Of a DNA stretch of 64,000 nt, positions 35,725-46,024 are shown one piece after another. The stretch's first letter is position 1; every line of letters starts with the position of its first letter. The stretch is from assembly GCA_025174535.1 (NCBI GenBank), contig JALBUN010000014.1, positions 62,001-126,000 on the forward strand, read 5' to 3'. Made by a program: the position numbers and the translations under genes. The stretch comes from Cantharellus purpuraceus (taxonomy: Eukaryota; Basidiomycota; Agaricomycetes; Cantharellales; Hydnaceae). Under the pieces are notes generated by a model. It had not been told where the DNA came from. It worked only from the letters and a program-made list of their open reading frames with translations, and did not search any database.

Positions 35725-36505
35725 GGTCAGCAGTCGCTATTGATGGCGCTCTGGTGTGCAGATCACTCTTATACGGTCACTACCCCGAGAATCTTCCCAC
35801 ACAGCCATCTTACCCCCAGCTCAGCGCCAGCGGGCTATGCACACAAGCGGCTGGGTCCTCTAACCGGCTTGAGCCGAGTGCACTCAAAAGCAGCCTCACA
35901 CCCGCTTGCATAGACGACAGCTTTGAAATTGGTGACTATGGTCTGTCGGATCGACACTGCAGAAAACGGCGGCACTGAGTTTCAGCGCCTTTGATACTTG
36001 TAAATAAAGTACATACGCACTGGAATTCAGTTCTGGAGGACTAAACTTCAGTACCTTAAGAAACATTTCCTCTCACTCGAATGTGTATTGAAATCTCTGT
36101 GTATACCATTACAAGCTTTGAGTGCCGCTGCAGCGTTCAGCTGTCCCCCCTTCATAGTAGGAGAGTGCTTACTGGAGGTTGTTGGAATGTGTAATGTGGA
36201 ATGATGCCACGACATTTCCCATTGTCCACATCCACAACAGTGCTGTGTATACCTTCAATATTTATTTTATACCGACCGAGGGAGAGAAGTTGTTTATGTT
36301 TCTATTTTTACAATTACTCGTGACTACACTGTACAGTTCTACCTGTACAGACTTGAACAGAAGCATGCAATTTCCAGTCACTTCCATAGTCTTTACAAAG
36401 CGTGAATTTGCTTCGATTGCGGGACACTAATATGCAACCAATATCAAAAAGGCTAGTTAAACAAGAACTGTTTGTGAAAAACGACTGCGGTGGGTATATC
36501 GTTTA
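35725..36505. other. Upstream region of the NLR remnant and downstream flank of lectin copy 4
   Basis: No gene recognised. The part from about 36290 resembles the downstream flanks of other lectin copies (tttacaaagcgtgaatt block). Confidence 0.45.
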
Positions 36506-36507
36506 TC

Positions 36508-37597
36508 CTACCCTACTCGACTGATGGATCTGTTGCCCAAGGCCCTCCACCCTACCCACTGCCCATTTGCGATGTTTCTAACGTTGAAATACAGGGCAGA
36601 GTCCGTTCCGATGCCTAATACTGTCAGTGCACCAGGGGAATGGCTGACCGGGGTCGGCGGCTGCACAAGTACTCCACCCAAGCTCTGCCATCCCTGCCAG
36701 GCCCCGTCCTTCCATTCTCTGTGTTGCGGGACATTTGAAGCGTCCAGTGCAAAGAGATCGAGCCTTCCGGGTTGCGGGGATATAGCATTTATACCATGGA
36801 ACTTGCCGTGAATAGTCTCAAGGCCCGAATGTCTACCGTTCCCTGCAGGTTAGAAAACGATCGGCGCTGTTCCCCTCAAGCCAAATGAGGAACATACTGA
36901 ACGAGACTCGAATTATATTACCATCAGGATCAACTCCAAAAACGTCCATATGCCCAGGTTGGTCCGAAATCGCCTTCGGAGAATCCGCCCAATGACCTGG
37001 TAATTTCTCTCCCCAACCCCATTGCTGCGACCCCACCCAATTACCTGGTAATTTCTCTGCCCAGCCCCAATGATGTGCCTCCGCACTCCAATGGTAATGA
37101 ACGAGTGCATTATCGTGGTGACCCACGGCAAAAACTGAAACTTCAGAAGGTCCTGTCGTGACCGCGGTAGGCGTATGCGTAAAGGTACCTCCAATCCTCT
37201 CGTGTTCTTTCCCTAGCGGCTTATAAATTTTTCCATCCCATGACTTGTGATACAATGCGCGGTCCGCTCCAATATGGAATATATGCAACGTCCCCTGCCT
37301 ATTCGTAACGGCGGGAGGTGCGATCAGCTTTCCGCCGATACTGCTGAATGGTCCAAAATCTCCCCACTCGACGAGGTCGAATTCGGCCTGTTCCAGTGAT
37401 TGATCTTCGGCGACCATGAATGCGTTGAGATGGTTCGTTACACGAGATACGGTGACAGGCTCGTATATCCATTTTCCCGCGTTCTGATGCCAGCCGGCCC
37501 AGTTCGTGTCGTTCGCGGGATCTTTATACGTCCAGTGGAGGGAGTGGTCAGGTGCGAGTATGAAGGCATTGATACGTTTTGGAGCGAGGGAGACCAT
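36508..37597 (-). CDS. PLL/fucolectin-type beta-propeller lectin, copy 4, with internal duplication
   Basis: Exons 36922-37597 and 36508-36842; 1011 nt, 336 aa. Exon 1 is 48 nt longer than in copies 1-3 because a loop is repeated: after WGWAEKLPG comes NWVGSQQWGWGEKLPG and then HWADSPKAI. The extra 16 residues lie between blades 4 and 5 and include two additional tryptophans. All other blade motifs are present and the frame is open. Intron site and phase are unchanged. Confidence 0.74.
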
Positions 37598-37725
37598 AGT
37601 ACTGAATGTTCAGGTCAGCGTGCTATGTGCACATGCTGCTGTGTGAGTAACAATTACCTACCGATATTAGAGACAGTACAAGAGTCTGGTTTGGTTGAAT
37701 CCTGGACCCCATATTTTATAATCAG
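37598..37725 (-). promoter_or_regulatory. Promoter and 5'UTR intron of lectin copy 4
   Basis: TATA (TTATAAAATATG, about 37710-37721, minus strand), donor ATATCG|GTAGGTAA, and a short leader to ATG 37597. Confidence 0.42.
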
Positions 37726-38174
37726 GGAATGAGACATGCGCCATATAGCCACACGTCTCTGGACTTGCCATATGTCACTGTCATGGGGTTGCAGAAATTT
37801 CTCAGGATGAAAGGTGACAGTAGATACCTCTCAACGATCCGCTTGTCAAGTTTGTCTTGCGTAGTGCAAATCATGCCAGACAGAGCATTGAGGAAAGACG
37901 CGACCTGGTTCCAAGGTTAGCACACCGCCATATGCTGACAGTACTGTGCCTCCATGTTGAGAGGTGAGGCGAGAATGTCAGTCGTGTTACACGTTAATTA
38001 GCAATATTTTGCCTGACTCTACAGGGCGGATCCAGAAGGCGGAGGGTATAGCCCAGGTCTCCATGCGCAGAGAGGAAGCTGTCAGATTGCGTCCGGTATG
38101 AAGCTCACTCGACAGCAAAAGGATATTGGTTAAATTAATGCACGTGTCGAGAGTCTAGAATGACATAAAAACTC

Positions 38175-38450
38175 ACCAAGTATGTGGGCATTGATACGGT
38201 TCGGAGCGAGGGAGACCGTGGTGCTGAATGTTCAACTCAGCAGGCACAGGTGTGAGCGGCGTTTACTTAATGATGTTAGAGACAGTGAGAGAGTCCAATT
38301 TAGTTGACCCATTATAACTATGGGATGAGAAATGTACCATATGGCCTACTTGGCACATGTTACTGTCGTTGGGTTACATGTGGAAAATAAAAGGCGAAAG
38401 CAAATACCTTCAGGGGACCCCCATTGTCAAGCTCTGCATTGAGTCGTCCA
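38175..38450 (-). pseudogene. Orphan 5' end of a lectin gene
   Basis: The first codons and upstream region only: gcattgatacggttcggagcg at 38188-38208 is the reverse complement of the conserved start region, with the ATG mutated (cat to cgt at about 38217). The leader and promoter-like region continue to about 38450. No propeller body follows. Confidence 0.6.
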
Positions 38451-38479
38451 ACTCGCTGAGTTATATGATGCCAAACTCG

Positions 38480-38700
38480 TAGTGGACTTGACATTTGAGT
38501 TTACGTCGAGCCCCCATGGAATAGCACATTGAATACCTCGTTAGATTCGTGATGTTTCGATTGGCGGCTGGCTGAGTAAGGCTGTGCCCAGATCTACGCC
38601 TCCGTCGTCTGACCCATCACATCCCCACGTCCCTTGTCCATATCCACCGTGTCCACGCAGCACCTCGCCGCCTGCCTGGACCTCTGCCATGACAGGCGCA
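38480..38700 (+). pseudogene. Duplicated 5' end of the FAD synthase gene
   Basis: Colinear with 40630-40855 (ctcgttagattcgtgatgtt, gtccacgcagcacctcgccg) up to the codons for AACLDL. The start codon is ATA instead of ATG and similarity stops at about 38690, so only promoter and leader were copied. Confidence 0.7.
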
Positions 38701-39211
38701 GGAGGAGGTGAATTCAAGGTCCATACTGTGCTAGCCAATATTAAGTCACTTGAGCATAGGTTTTGAAGATGTCCATGTACATGGGTCATGGATAGGACAA
38801 AGGGGGATTTGAAGGAGGGAGGTTAATGTGGAATTCACTGACATAGGCAGTTAGAGTATTGATGGTATTGGATGATATAATCACAGCGGTTTCTTGCTGA
38901 TGGCTTTATGATACCAATGCCCTTTCTTTTTATGTTCATGGATTGGATCGGCAGAATACTTTTCGATTACTGGCAGAGCCCAGAAGAGGGATCCACTAGC
39001 GTCGATTATGTATTGATTATGTCCCGTTTTCAGACTTCGTCTAAGAAACCAAATGTTCATAGGAGGGGAGTTGCTTACAAGCCGCATGCAAATATATGTT
39101 CCACTGAGCGCTATAATTTCCACAAAGCGTGGTCAAACTATAACACCAAAAGATACAGTCAAATAAGAACACTGCTTGTGCAAAGCAACTGCGGTGGGTA
39201 AATCACCTATC

Positions 39212-40250
39212 CTACCCCACTCGACTAATAGATCTCTCTCCCAAGTGTTTCCAACCTGTCCACTGCTTATTTCCTACGTTTCTAATATCGAAATACAGAG
39301 CATTGTCCGCTCCAATGCCTAACAGCGCCAATGCACCAGGAGAATGGCTGACGGGGGTCGGTGGCTGCACAAGAACGCCGCCCAAGCTCGCCCAGCCCAG
39401 CCAGGCGCCATTCTTCCATTCTCTGTGCTGTGGGACGCCAGAAGCGTTCAGTGCAAAAAGATTAAGTATTCCGGGTTGCGAGGATATAGCGTTTATACCG
39501 TGGAACTTGCCGTGAATAGTCTCAAGGCCCGAATGATCACCATTCCCTGCAGTTTAGAAAATGATCAGCGCCATGCGCCCCAAGCTACATGAATAACATA
39601 CTGAAAGAGATTCGAATTATATTACCATCAGGATCAGGTCCGAAAACGTCTATATGCCCAGGGTGGTCCGAAATTGCCTTTGGTGAATCCGCCCAATGTC
39701 CTGGTAATTTCTCTGCCTCACCCCAGTGCTGTGATTCCGCATGCCAATGGTAATGATAGAGCGAATTATCGTCGTGACCCACGGCAAAAACTGAAACTTC
39801 AGAAGGTCCTGTCGTGACCGCGGTAGGCGTATGCGTAAATGTCCCTCCAATCCTCTCGTGTTCTTTCCCTGGCGGCTGATAGGTTTTTCCATCCCATGAC
39901 TTGTGATACAATGCGCGGTCCGCTCCAATATGGAATATATGCAACGTCCCCTGCCTATTCGTGACGGCGGGAGGTGCGATCAGCTTTCCGCCAATACTGG
40001 TGAATGGCCCAAAATCTCCCCACTGGACGAGGTCGAATTCGGCCTGTTCCAGTGATTGATCTTCGGCGACCATGAATGCGGTGAGATGGTTCGTTACACG
40101 AGATATGGTGACAGGCTCGTATATCCATTTTCCTGCGGCCCGATGCCAGCCCCAGTTCATGTCGTGCGCGGGATCTTTGTATGTCCAGTAGATTGAATGG
40201 TCGGGTGCAAGTATGTGGGCGTTGATACGGTTCGGAGCGAGGGAGACCAT
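39212..40250 (-). CDS. PLL/fucolectin-type beta-propeller lectin, copy 5
   Basis: Exons 39626-40250 and 39212-39546; 960 nt, 319 aa, one codon shorter in blade 1 (DMNWGWHRAAG). Blade signatures are kept (NRINAHILAPDHSIYWTYKD; GTLHIFHIGADRALYHKSW; GILNLFALNASGVPQHREWK; PPTPVSHSPGALALLGIGAD). The upstream region differs: the TATA is weak (GGTATAATAAG) and the 5'UTR donor GTAAGT has become GTTCGT, so expression may differ from the other copies. It lies 558 bp from the divergent FAD synthase start. Confidence 0.73.
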
Positions 40251-40432
40251 GGTACTGAATGTTCAAGTCAGTAGGCACGTTCCGCGGGTGTGAGCAAGAT
40301 TTACGAACTGATGTTAGAGACAGTGCAAGAGTCCAATTTAGTTGACTTATTATACCTATGAGACGAGACATGTACCATATAGCCGCATGCCTGGCGTTCT
40401 TGGCACATGTCACTGTTGGGTTACATGTGGAG

Positions 40433-40660
40433 AATAAAGGGCGACAGCAAATACCTTCAGGGGACCCCCATTGTCAAGCGTTGCGTTGAGTCGTCGCTGA
40501 GTTATATAATGCCAAACTCGTAGTGGACTTGACATTTGAGTTTACGTCGAAAATAAAAGGGGAAAGCAAATACCTTCAGGGGACCCCCATTGTCAAGTGT
40601 TGCGTTGAGTCGTCGCTGATGCCAAACTCGTAGTGAACTTGACATTTGAGTTTACGTCGA
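40433..40660. repeat. Tandem duplication between lectin copy 5 and FAD synthase
   Basis: Two units of about 118 and 108 bp (40433-40550 and 40551-40660) sharing caaataccttcaggggaccc and gacatttgagtttacgtcga, differing by a short deletion and a few substitutions. A further single copy is at about 38395-38505. Confidence 0.65.
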
Positions 40661-40807
40661 ACCCCCACGGAATAGCACATTGATTACCTCGTTAGATTCG
40701 TGATGTTTCGATTGGTGGCTGGCTGAGTAAGGCTGTGCCTAGATCTACGATGCCGCCGAATACACGTCTCCGTCGTCTGACGCATCACATCCCCACGTCC
40801 CTTGTCC

Positions 40808-42096
40808 ATGTCCACCGTGTCCACGCAGCACCTCGCCGCCTGCCTGGACCTCGCCGCGTCGGCGCACGACGCGCTGGGAGACAGGGTCAAGGAAGCCTTG
40901 GATGTTATTCATGACGTTCTTGAGACGTACGGGTGTGTATGTTATGTGACCCACGAGGGCGTTCTGCAGGGATTCACATTTGATCTTTTTTCTGCTGAAG
41001 TGAGGAACATGTATCGATAAGCTTTAATGGTGGCAAGGACTGTACGTTCATCATTTTTCGTGGCTTCTGTTATGAGGCGCAGCACAGGCGGGATGGTGAC
41101 ATACATGCAACGCGGGGCTAGGCACGGTGTTACTTCATTTATACGCTGCTGCGTTATTCTGGCGGCGGCAGCAACAACCACAGCCACAGCCGCAGCCACA
41201 ACAAAGCAATGGCATCCATTCCCACTCGGACTCCCCAGCACCCTCCACGACGGCCGCCCTATCCCAGCCTCCACCCGCCTCCCCACCACCGCCCATACCC
41301 TCCATCTACATCGCGACGCTCTCGCCATTCCACGAGCTCGAGGCCTTTATCGCAGCGAGCGAGCAGCGCTACACGCTCTCCCTGTTCCGCGTGACGCCGC
41401 CGCCGCGGGCCGGGGAGAATGTCAAGGAGAAGGGAGGCGACGGGATGAAGTACGCGTTGCAGGTGTATAAACATGCCTTCCCGGACATCGAGGCTATACT
41501 CGTGGGCACGCGACGAGGGGACCCGCATGGAGGTGCGCTTTGCTCTACTTTACTTCTCGTCTCGATGACACAAGTTATTCATTTATTTATTTTGTTATTA
41601 TGCGTGTCGACGCGACAGGCAGCCTGGCGTATAAAAACCCCACCGACAGCGACTGGCCCCGCTTCATGCGCGTGCACCCCGTGATCGACTGGTCCTACGC
41701 CGACATTTGGGACTTTTTGCGGCGGCTGGATGTGCCGTACTGCGAGTTGTACGACGCAGGGTGCGTTGAGAGCGGCTTCACAGGACCGTCAGACTGAGTC
41801 ACTATGCGTGTAGATATACGTCCCTGGGCTCGACGTTTAATACGCGTCCCAACCCTGCACTTTGTCGTCCCAGCGGGCAGGCGGTGGGCACCGACACGGA
41901 CGCGGACGACGCAGCGGTGTCATATCTCCCCGCATACGAACTCCAGGACGGCGCGTTAGAGCGTGCCGGGCGCGTCAAACTCCCATCGCCACTAGGCGCG
42001 GCGGGCGTGTCCGACTCTGGCTTCCCGAGTCCGGCGGTGGAGAGTTATAAGTCTGCGACGGGCTCGACGCGTGATGCGGAGGAAGGACGTGGATAA
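40808..42096 (+). CDS. FAD1: FAD synthase (FMN adenylyltransferase, PAPS-reductase-like fold)
   Basis: Five exons by eye: 40808-40932, 41001-41041, 41124-41532, 41619-41760 and 41814-42096. The P-loop-like signature SISFNGGKDCTVLLHLY is split over exons 2 and 3. Downstream are ILVGTRRGDPHG, DSDWPRFMRVHPVIDWSYAD, IWDFLRRLDVPYCELYDAG and YTSLGSTFNTRPNPAL, then SYLPAYELQDGALERAGR, all hallmarks of eukaryotic FAD1. The enzyme makes FAD from FMN and ATP, in the cytosol. A Pro/Gln run (QQQPQPQPQPQQ) is inserted after LLHLYAAALFWRR, where fungal homologues vary. It converges on the nucleotide-sugar transporter with 308 bp between stops. Probably the functional genomic copy; its 5' end is duplicated at 38480-38700. 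Confidence 0.85.
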
Positions 42097-42403
42097 TGTA
42101 TGTACGCGTAGATGGATGGGTGACGGGACAGTGGTCATGTATTGTCTGGCTGTTAGAAGTCTAGACTTATCGGTTTGCATATCATCGTTGTGGTAGGTAG
42201 ATGCGCTACACGCAAAGACGCACGGGAGGAGGACCGCTATCATGCTGATTTCTAATGGTCGATTAAACAAGGGTGTGAGCGATACATAGATAAGGTCTAG
42301 CCAAGCCGCGCAAGTGGGTCTATAATAAAAGTGTGTCCGAGCCACCATAAGGCAGATCCGCATACATACGCACACATCTTTACCCTGGTCCTGATCCTAC
42401 AGT

Positions 42404-43720
42404 CTATGGTACTACCTTCTTCCCTCGCTCCACATCCTCCAGCGGTACTCTTTCGTATGCTCCGTTTCCGCGCACGTTTTCTGCATCTTTGCGATTCGCC
42501 TCTTCGTTTTTGACCCAGGTATAATAAATGGACCCCGTCAGGATCGTCATAATAGACGCGGCGCGGCCCCTTCCAGATCATTTTAGCACGTGCAGCGTGT
42601 GGGGAGGGACGTGGGTGTAAGGACGTACGTGGTAATGATTTCGTGGAAGAACCACACGCCAAGGAGCGTGACGACGACACCACGCACGGCGGAAGATACC
42701 ATGTGTGTGATGGGCGAGGTCACCTTTATGCTTAGAAACCCTGCTATGCATATAAGAAAGCCGAAAAGGCCCTGAGGGGTGCAAGGGTTAATGGGCCGTC
42801 GACACATGTATGTATATCGCCTGGGCCGCGTACCGTGATGAGTGTGCCCCAGAGGAACGTCGACCACCCGGCCGCGTCCTCGAATAACAGCTTTGTGACT
42901 TCGGGGCCCTCGCCGACAAGGAAGATCAAGGGGATCATGACAATGGCGCTGAGGAGATTGCTGTACCACGCGAGGTGGAGGGTGCTGCCGCCGACGACGT
43001 CGAGACTCTGTTTGATGATAACTGCTGACGATGCCGTTGTGATGGAGGACAAGAGTCCGAATATGATGCCGATGGAGCTGGAGAAGGTAGAGGGGGAGGC
43101 GGCGGTGGGGTTGGAGGGTGTGGGGACGGGTGTGGCGGGGGAAGTGCTGTAGTTATCGAGGAGGACGCCGATGAAGAATCCGGCGGTGACGATGGCGCAG
43201 GAGAGGAGGACGCGGAGGGAGGGTCGGGCGGCGAGGAAGAGATAGGAGAGGAGGACGGTGATGGGGAGGACGAGGCCGCGGGCTACTTGGTAGAAGGACG
43301 CGTCGACGTATTTTAGGGTGTAATTGTTGAAGCTGGGGGGGATGGGGGTGAGATTGTGGTGGGTACCGTGTGTGTTGCGTACCTAAGCCCCATGACGTTG
43401 ACGCACACTAGGGGAGCCATTCCTTTGCATATTGAGACGTCTAATGCGAATGGGATGGTGAAGAGGCCTACGAAGTGAGAGGCGAGGAAGAGCAAGACGG
43501 CGATCACAAGTTGGGCGAATAGGAAGAATAGCGGAGCTGTTGTCGAACTCAGGACCCATTTGTTTCTGCAGGAACGTCAGAGAGGTCGAATGCTGGGGGT
43601 TGTGTAGGGAGACATTACGCTATAACCATCTGGACACGCTATATTAGTATCGGAACATAAAGGAAGGAGGGATAGACTTGCAGTGAGGGCTGCGACAAGG
43701 TAAAATGAGATGGTTCCCAT
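42404..43720 (-). CDS. Nucleotide-sugar transporter of the SLC35C (GDP-fucose transporter-like) / TPT family
   Basis: Six exons: 43682-43720, 43619-43629 (11 nt), 43383-43565, 42834-43332, 42629-42771 and 42404-42569. The first intron is GC-AG (ACT|GCAAGT...GTCCAG). The spliced protein opens MGTISFYLVAALTMVIANKW and goes on with LFFLFAQLVIAVLLF, MAPLVCVNVMGLSFNNYTLK, VDASFYQVARGLVLPITVLL, SAVIIKQSLDVVGGSTLHLA, GLFGFLICIAGFLSIKVTSP, THMVSSAVRGV and GRAASIMTILTGSIYYTWVK. The NKW start, the YxxVxxxFYxVxRxL block and the KxTSPxTHxVS block match SLC35C/TPT antiporters of the Golgi or ER. Substrate assignment to GDP-fucose is tentative. Confidence 0.72.
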
Positions 43721-44040
43721 CTGTGGTTCTCGTCGTGAGTTTACAAATATTAGAACATGAAATGGGGAACGAGGCTGACAACTAGGAGCCTAGATGGCTG
43801 CTTGGGTACATTGTGTTGCGCCATGAAAGAGCAAAAAGAAATGAATGTGGGGTATATGGGTTCAGTGCAGAATGAGAGCGCAGCATGAAGATGCTTCCGC
43901 GGCGTGCGAAGACGGCACCAAATATTGAAGGTATGGAATACGTACGTCATTTGACAGCGCTTATTTAAATGCCCAAACGAAGTCAATTTACAGTGGTCCT
44001 TTTTTGATATTTCATTCGATGCTCCCATCAATTTATCACC
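43721..44040. other. Upstream region of the transporter gene
   Basis: No gene recognised; it should contain the transporter promoter. Confidence 0.4.
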
Positions 44041-44057
44041 TGAGCGTCACCGGAAAA

Positions 44058-44120
44058 TTTACTAGTTAGTAATAGTACCGGGCGCCCTATACTGTTACTA
44101 GTTAGTAAGGCTAATCAATT
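44058..44120. repeat. Palindromic element with ttactagttagtaa repeats
   Basis: Two copies of TTACTAGTTAGTAA flank a central CCGGGCGCCC, and the arms agtaatagta and tatactgttact are near inverted repeats. Looks like a small transposon end or MITE remnant. Confidence 0.4.
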
Positions 44121-44184
44121 CCACGGCACACCAGCGGTTTCCTCAGCACTCAGCTGTTCCTGAGTATTGAGTTCATATCATGTG

Positions 44185-44261
44185 ATCAACATTGACTCGC
44201 AGGTTGAGCTGAAAGTGAGGTATGAGCTGACTAAGCTCAAACCCCGCGAGTCAATGTTGAT
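44185..44261. repeat. Perfect 16-bp inverted repeat
   Basis: ATCAACATTGACTCGC (44185-44200) and its exact reverse complement (44246-44261) are separated by 45 bp. A partial further copy (gacaacattgacccg) is at about 44368. Confidence 0.6.
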
Positions 44262-44519
44262 GTAAGCATTCCCTTTCTTGCCTTCGCCCACCATCTTCCT
44301 GGGCAGCGGGGACTAGGTGAACTGAAGCCCTGCGCTCAGTTGTAAATCCTTGAGGCCTAGGTGATCTGACAACATTGACCCGACCCCAAACCAGGCCACA
44401 TCACATGTTACTGTGATCTAACGTGCTGCTCCTTCATGTAGCCACACCAACCGCGCCACCATCGTCTCCTGCGGCGTGCTCGCTCTCTTGAGATTTGAAC
44501 CCCGCAAAGTCAAAAAGAT

Positions 44520-45480
44520 GTTGATTCTTCAACAGTAATTAGATATTTAATATGAGATTGTGGTGTCTTCTATCTCCTCTATTTCCCTCTCCAAAGTATT
44601 CCTGCCCTTTTGCGTCTTCCGGCTCTTATAGACTTGTTCCCCTGCCTCATATCTCGCATGGTTAGATAGTATCCTCTTCCTCAGCTCTTCCTCTGAGAGT
44701 TTTTCCCATCGGCATCGTCCAGCCTCTAGTTCACCCAGGAGTGTAGCTAGGTCACCACGATGCAGCTTACCTGGATTAACAATTTGCGAGTACGACCACC
44801 CTTTTAAATTCCACCCCATATTCTTCGACAATCTTCTTTTCGTAGTTTTCATAGTTCATAAGCTTGTTGGAAGTCTTGCAGTTAGTTGAAATGCTGTATT
44901 TGTGGAGGATGGTGGCTATACAGCAATGAAAAATGGTTTGCATGAGATCATAAAACTTACCAAGTCCATCAGCAATCAGGGCACAGCACTTGCTTATTTC
45001 ATCACTGAGTACGGTCTTGCCTGACTTTACAAGATCTCAAGTGTAGATGAGTAAAATATAGGTAGATGTGCGCATGATAGAGATTCACTTACTTGTGGTT
45101 CTGTCAGGGTTCAAATAAGTCATATTCTATTTTTAGTATTTTCTCTTGACACCCCTATCAGCGCAGCCTGTCAGGGTGCGTCTCCCCTATTTCATTCCCC
45201 CTATCACTTCCCCTATCTTTCCTCCCCTATCTTGGTTCTCCTATCCGTCTCCATCATTTAGTATAAAGACTCGCCTTGGTGCAGTGTGATCCCCTCAGCT
45301 TGATCTCTGAGGATATCCGCTGTACCAGGTAAGTCCCATGTATTTATCAGAAACAGCTGTATAGACTGAGGATATCTGCTGTACCAGCTGGCATTATTTC
45401 TTATTGGCTCTCACTTATTGAGTATCTTGTTGTTGTGGCCTCGTCATCAGCGTCGCCCTCACACCACCCTGTCCACAACT
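44520..45480. other. Repeat-rich stretch; unrecognised minus-strand ORF at 44547-44852
   Basis: The minus-strand frame 44852-44547 (101 codons, charged: GELEAGRCRWEKLSEEELRK) is not assigned to a family. 45180-45260 is a pyrimidine-rich tract with repeated CCCCTATC motifs. gaggatatc-gctgtacca occurs twice (about 45310 and 45368). Confidence 0.35.
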
Positions 45481-45508
45481 CAAGTACACCGAGCTTGCAT
45501 CCTATGCA

Positions 45509-46024
45509 TTGCTTGGTGAATTTGATCTTCTTAAATCCTCCTGTGCTCGACTGCTTGACAAACCATGGGCTATCCCTGCCCATCGAGAGGTTGCACTGAT
45601 GTATTTCAAGATCATATGTGCTCGTGAAGAACTTGTACGCCTCAATGTGGAGAGTTGTCGCCTGTGGACATGGATCAATGATGAGGAAAAGGCCATGGAA
45701 CAAGCAGCAGCAGCACACCGAACTGTAGACCCTCGCATTCAAGGTGCACTCAATACACTCCTGGCTCATCGTCACCGAGTCAATGATGTGCATTGTCGTA
45801 AACTTTGCCTCCTCCGAAATCTTAGAGGTTACACAGGTAGTTGGTCTCCAGGGGTTCTGGTAGGTGATACAGGAAAACCATTGGTGATTCCCAAGCATGA
45901 TGATGTAGATGAAGTTAGGATAGAAGACTTAGAGGAGGGAGGTGCTGTGTTGCCGGATGAAGATGATACACTCTTAGATGAAACTTTATGTTATGAAACA
46001 TTTGTTGGGAGTCTCAACAATTAG
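45509..46024 (+). pseudogene. KDZ-type transposase C-terminal fragment
   Basis: 171 codons open (REVALMYFKIICAREELVRL, NVESCRLWTWINDEEKAME, HRHRVNDVHCRKL). The pattern ALxYFKIxxAREExxRLNVExxRLxTxIxDE is characteristic of the C-terminal region of Kyakuja-Dileera-Zisupton transposases found in many copies in Agaricomycetes. The catalytic part is missing, so this is a decayed fragment. Confidence 0.5.

Noticed and set aside
41027..41470. Alternative plus-strand ORF in FAD1
   Set aside because: Overlaps FAD1 exon 3 in another frame; the in-phase frame carries FAD synthase motifs.
44480..44520. tRNA-like T-arm (reverse complement of gatttgaacccc)
   Set aside because: The flanking bases do not form a T stem and no D, anticodon or acceptor arms could be paired.
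45401..45898. 165-codon minus-strand ORF
   Set aside because: Antisense of the KDZ transposase fragment, whose plus-strand frame has recognisable motifs.
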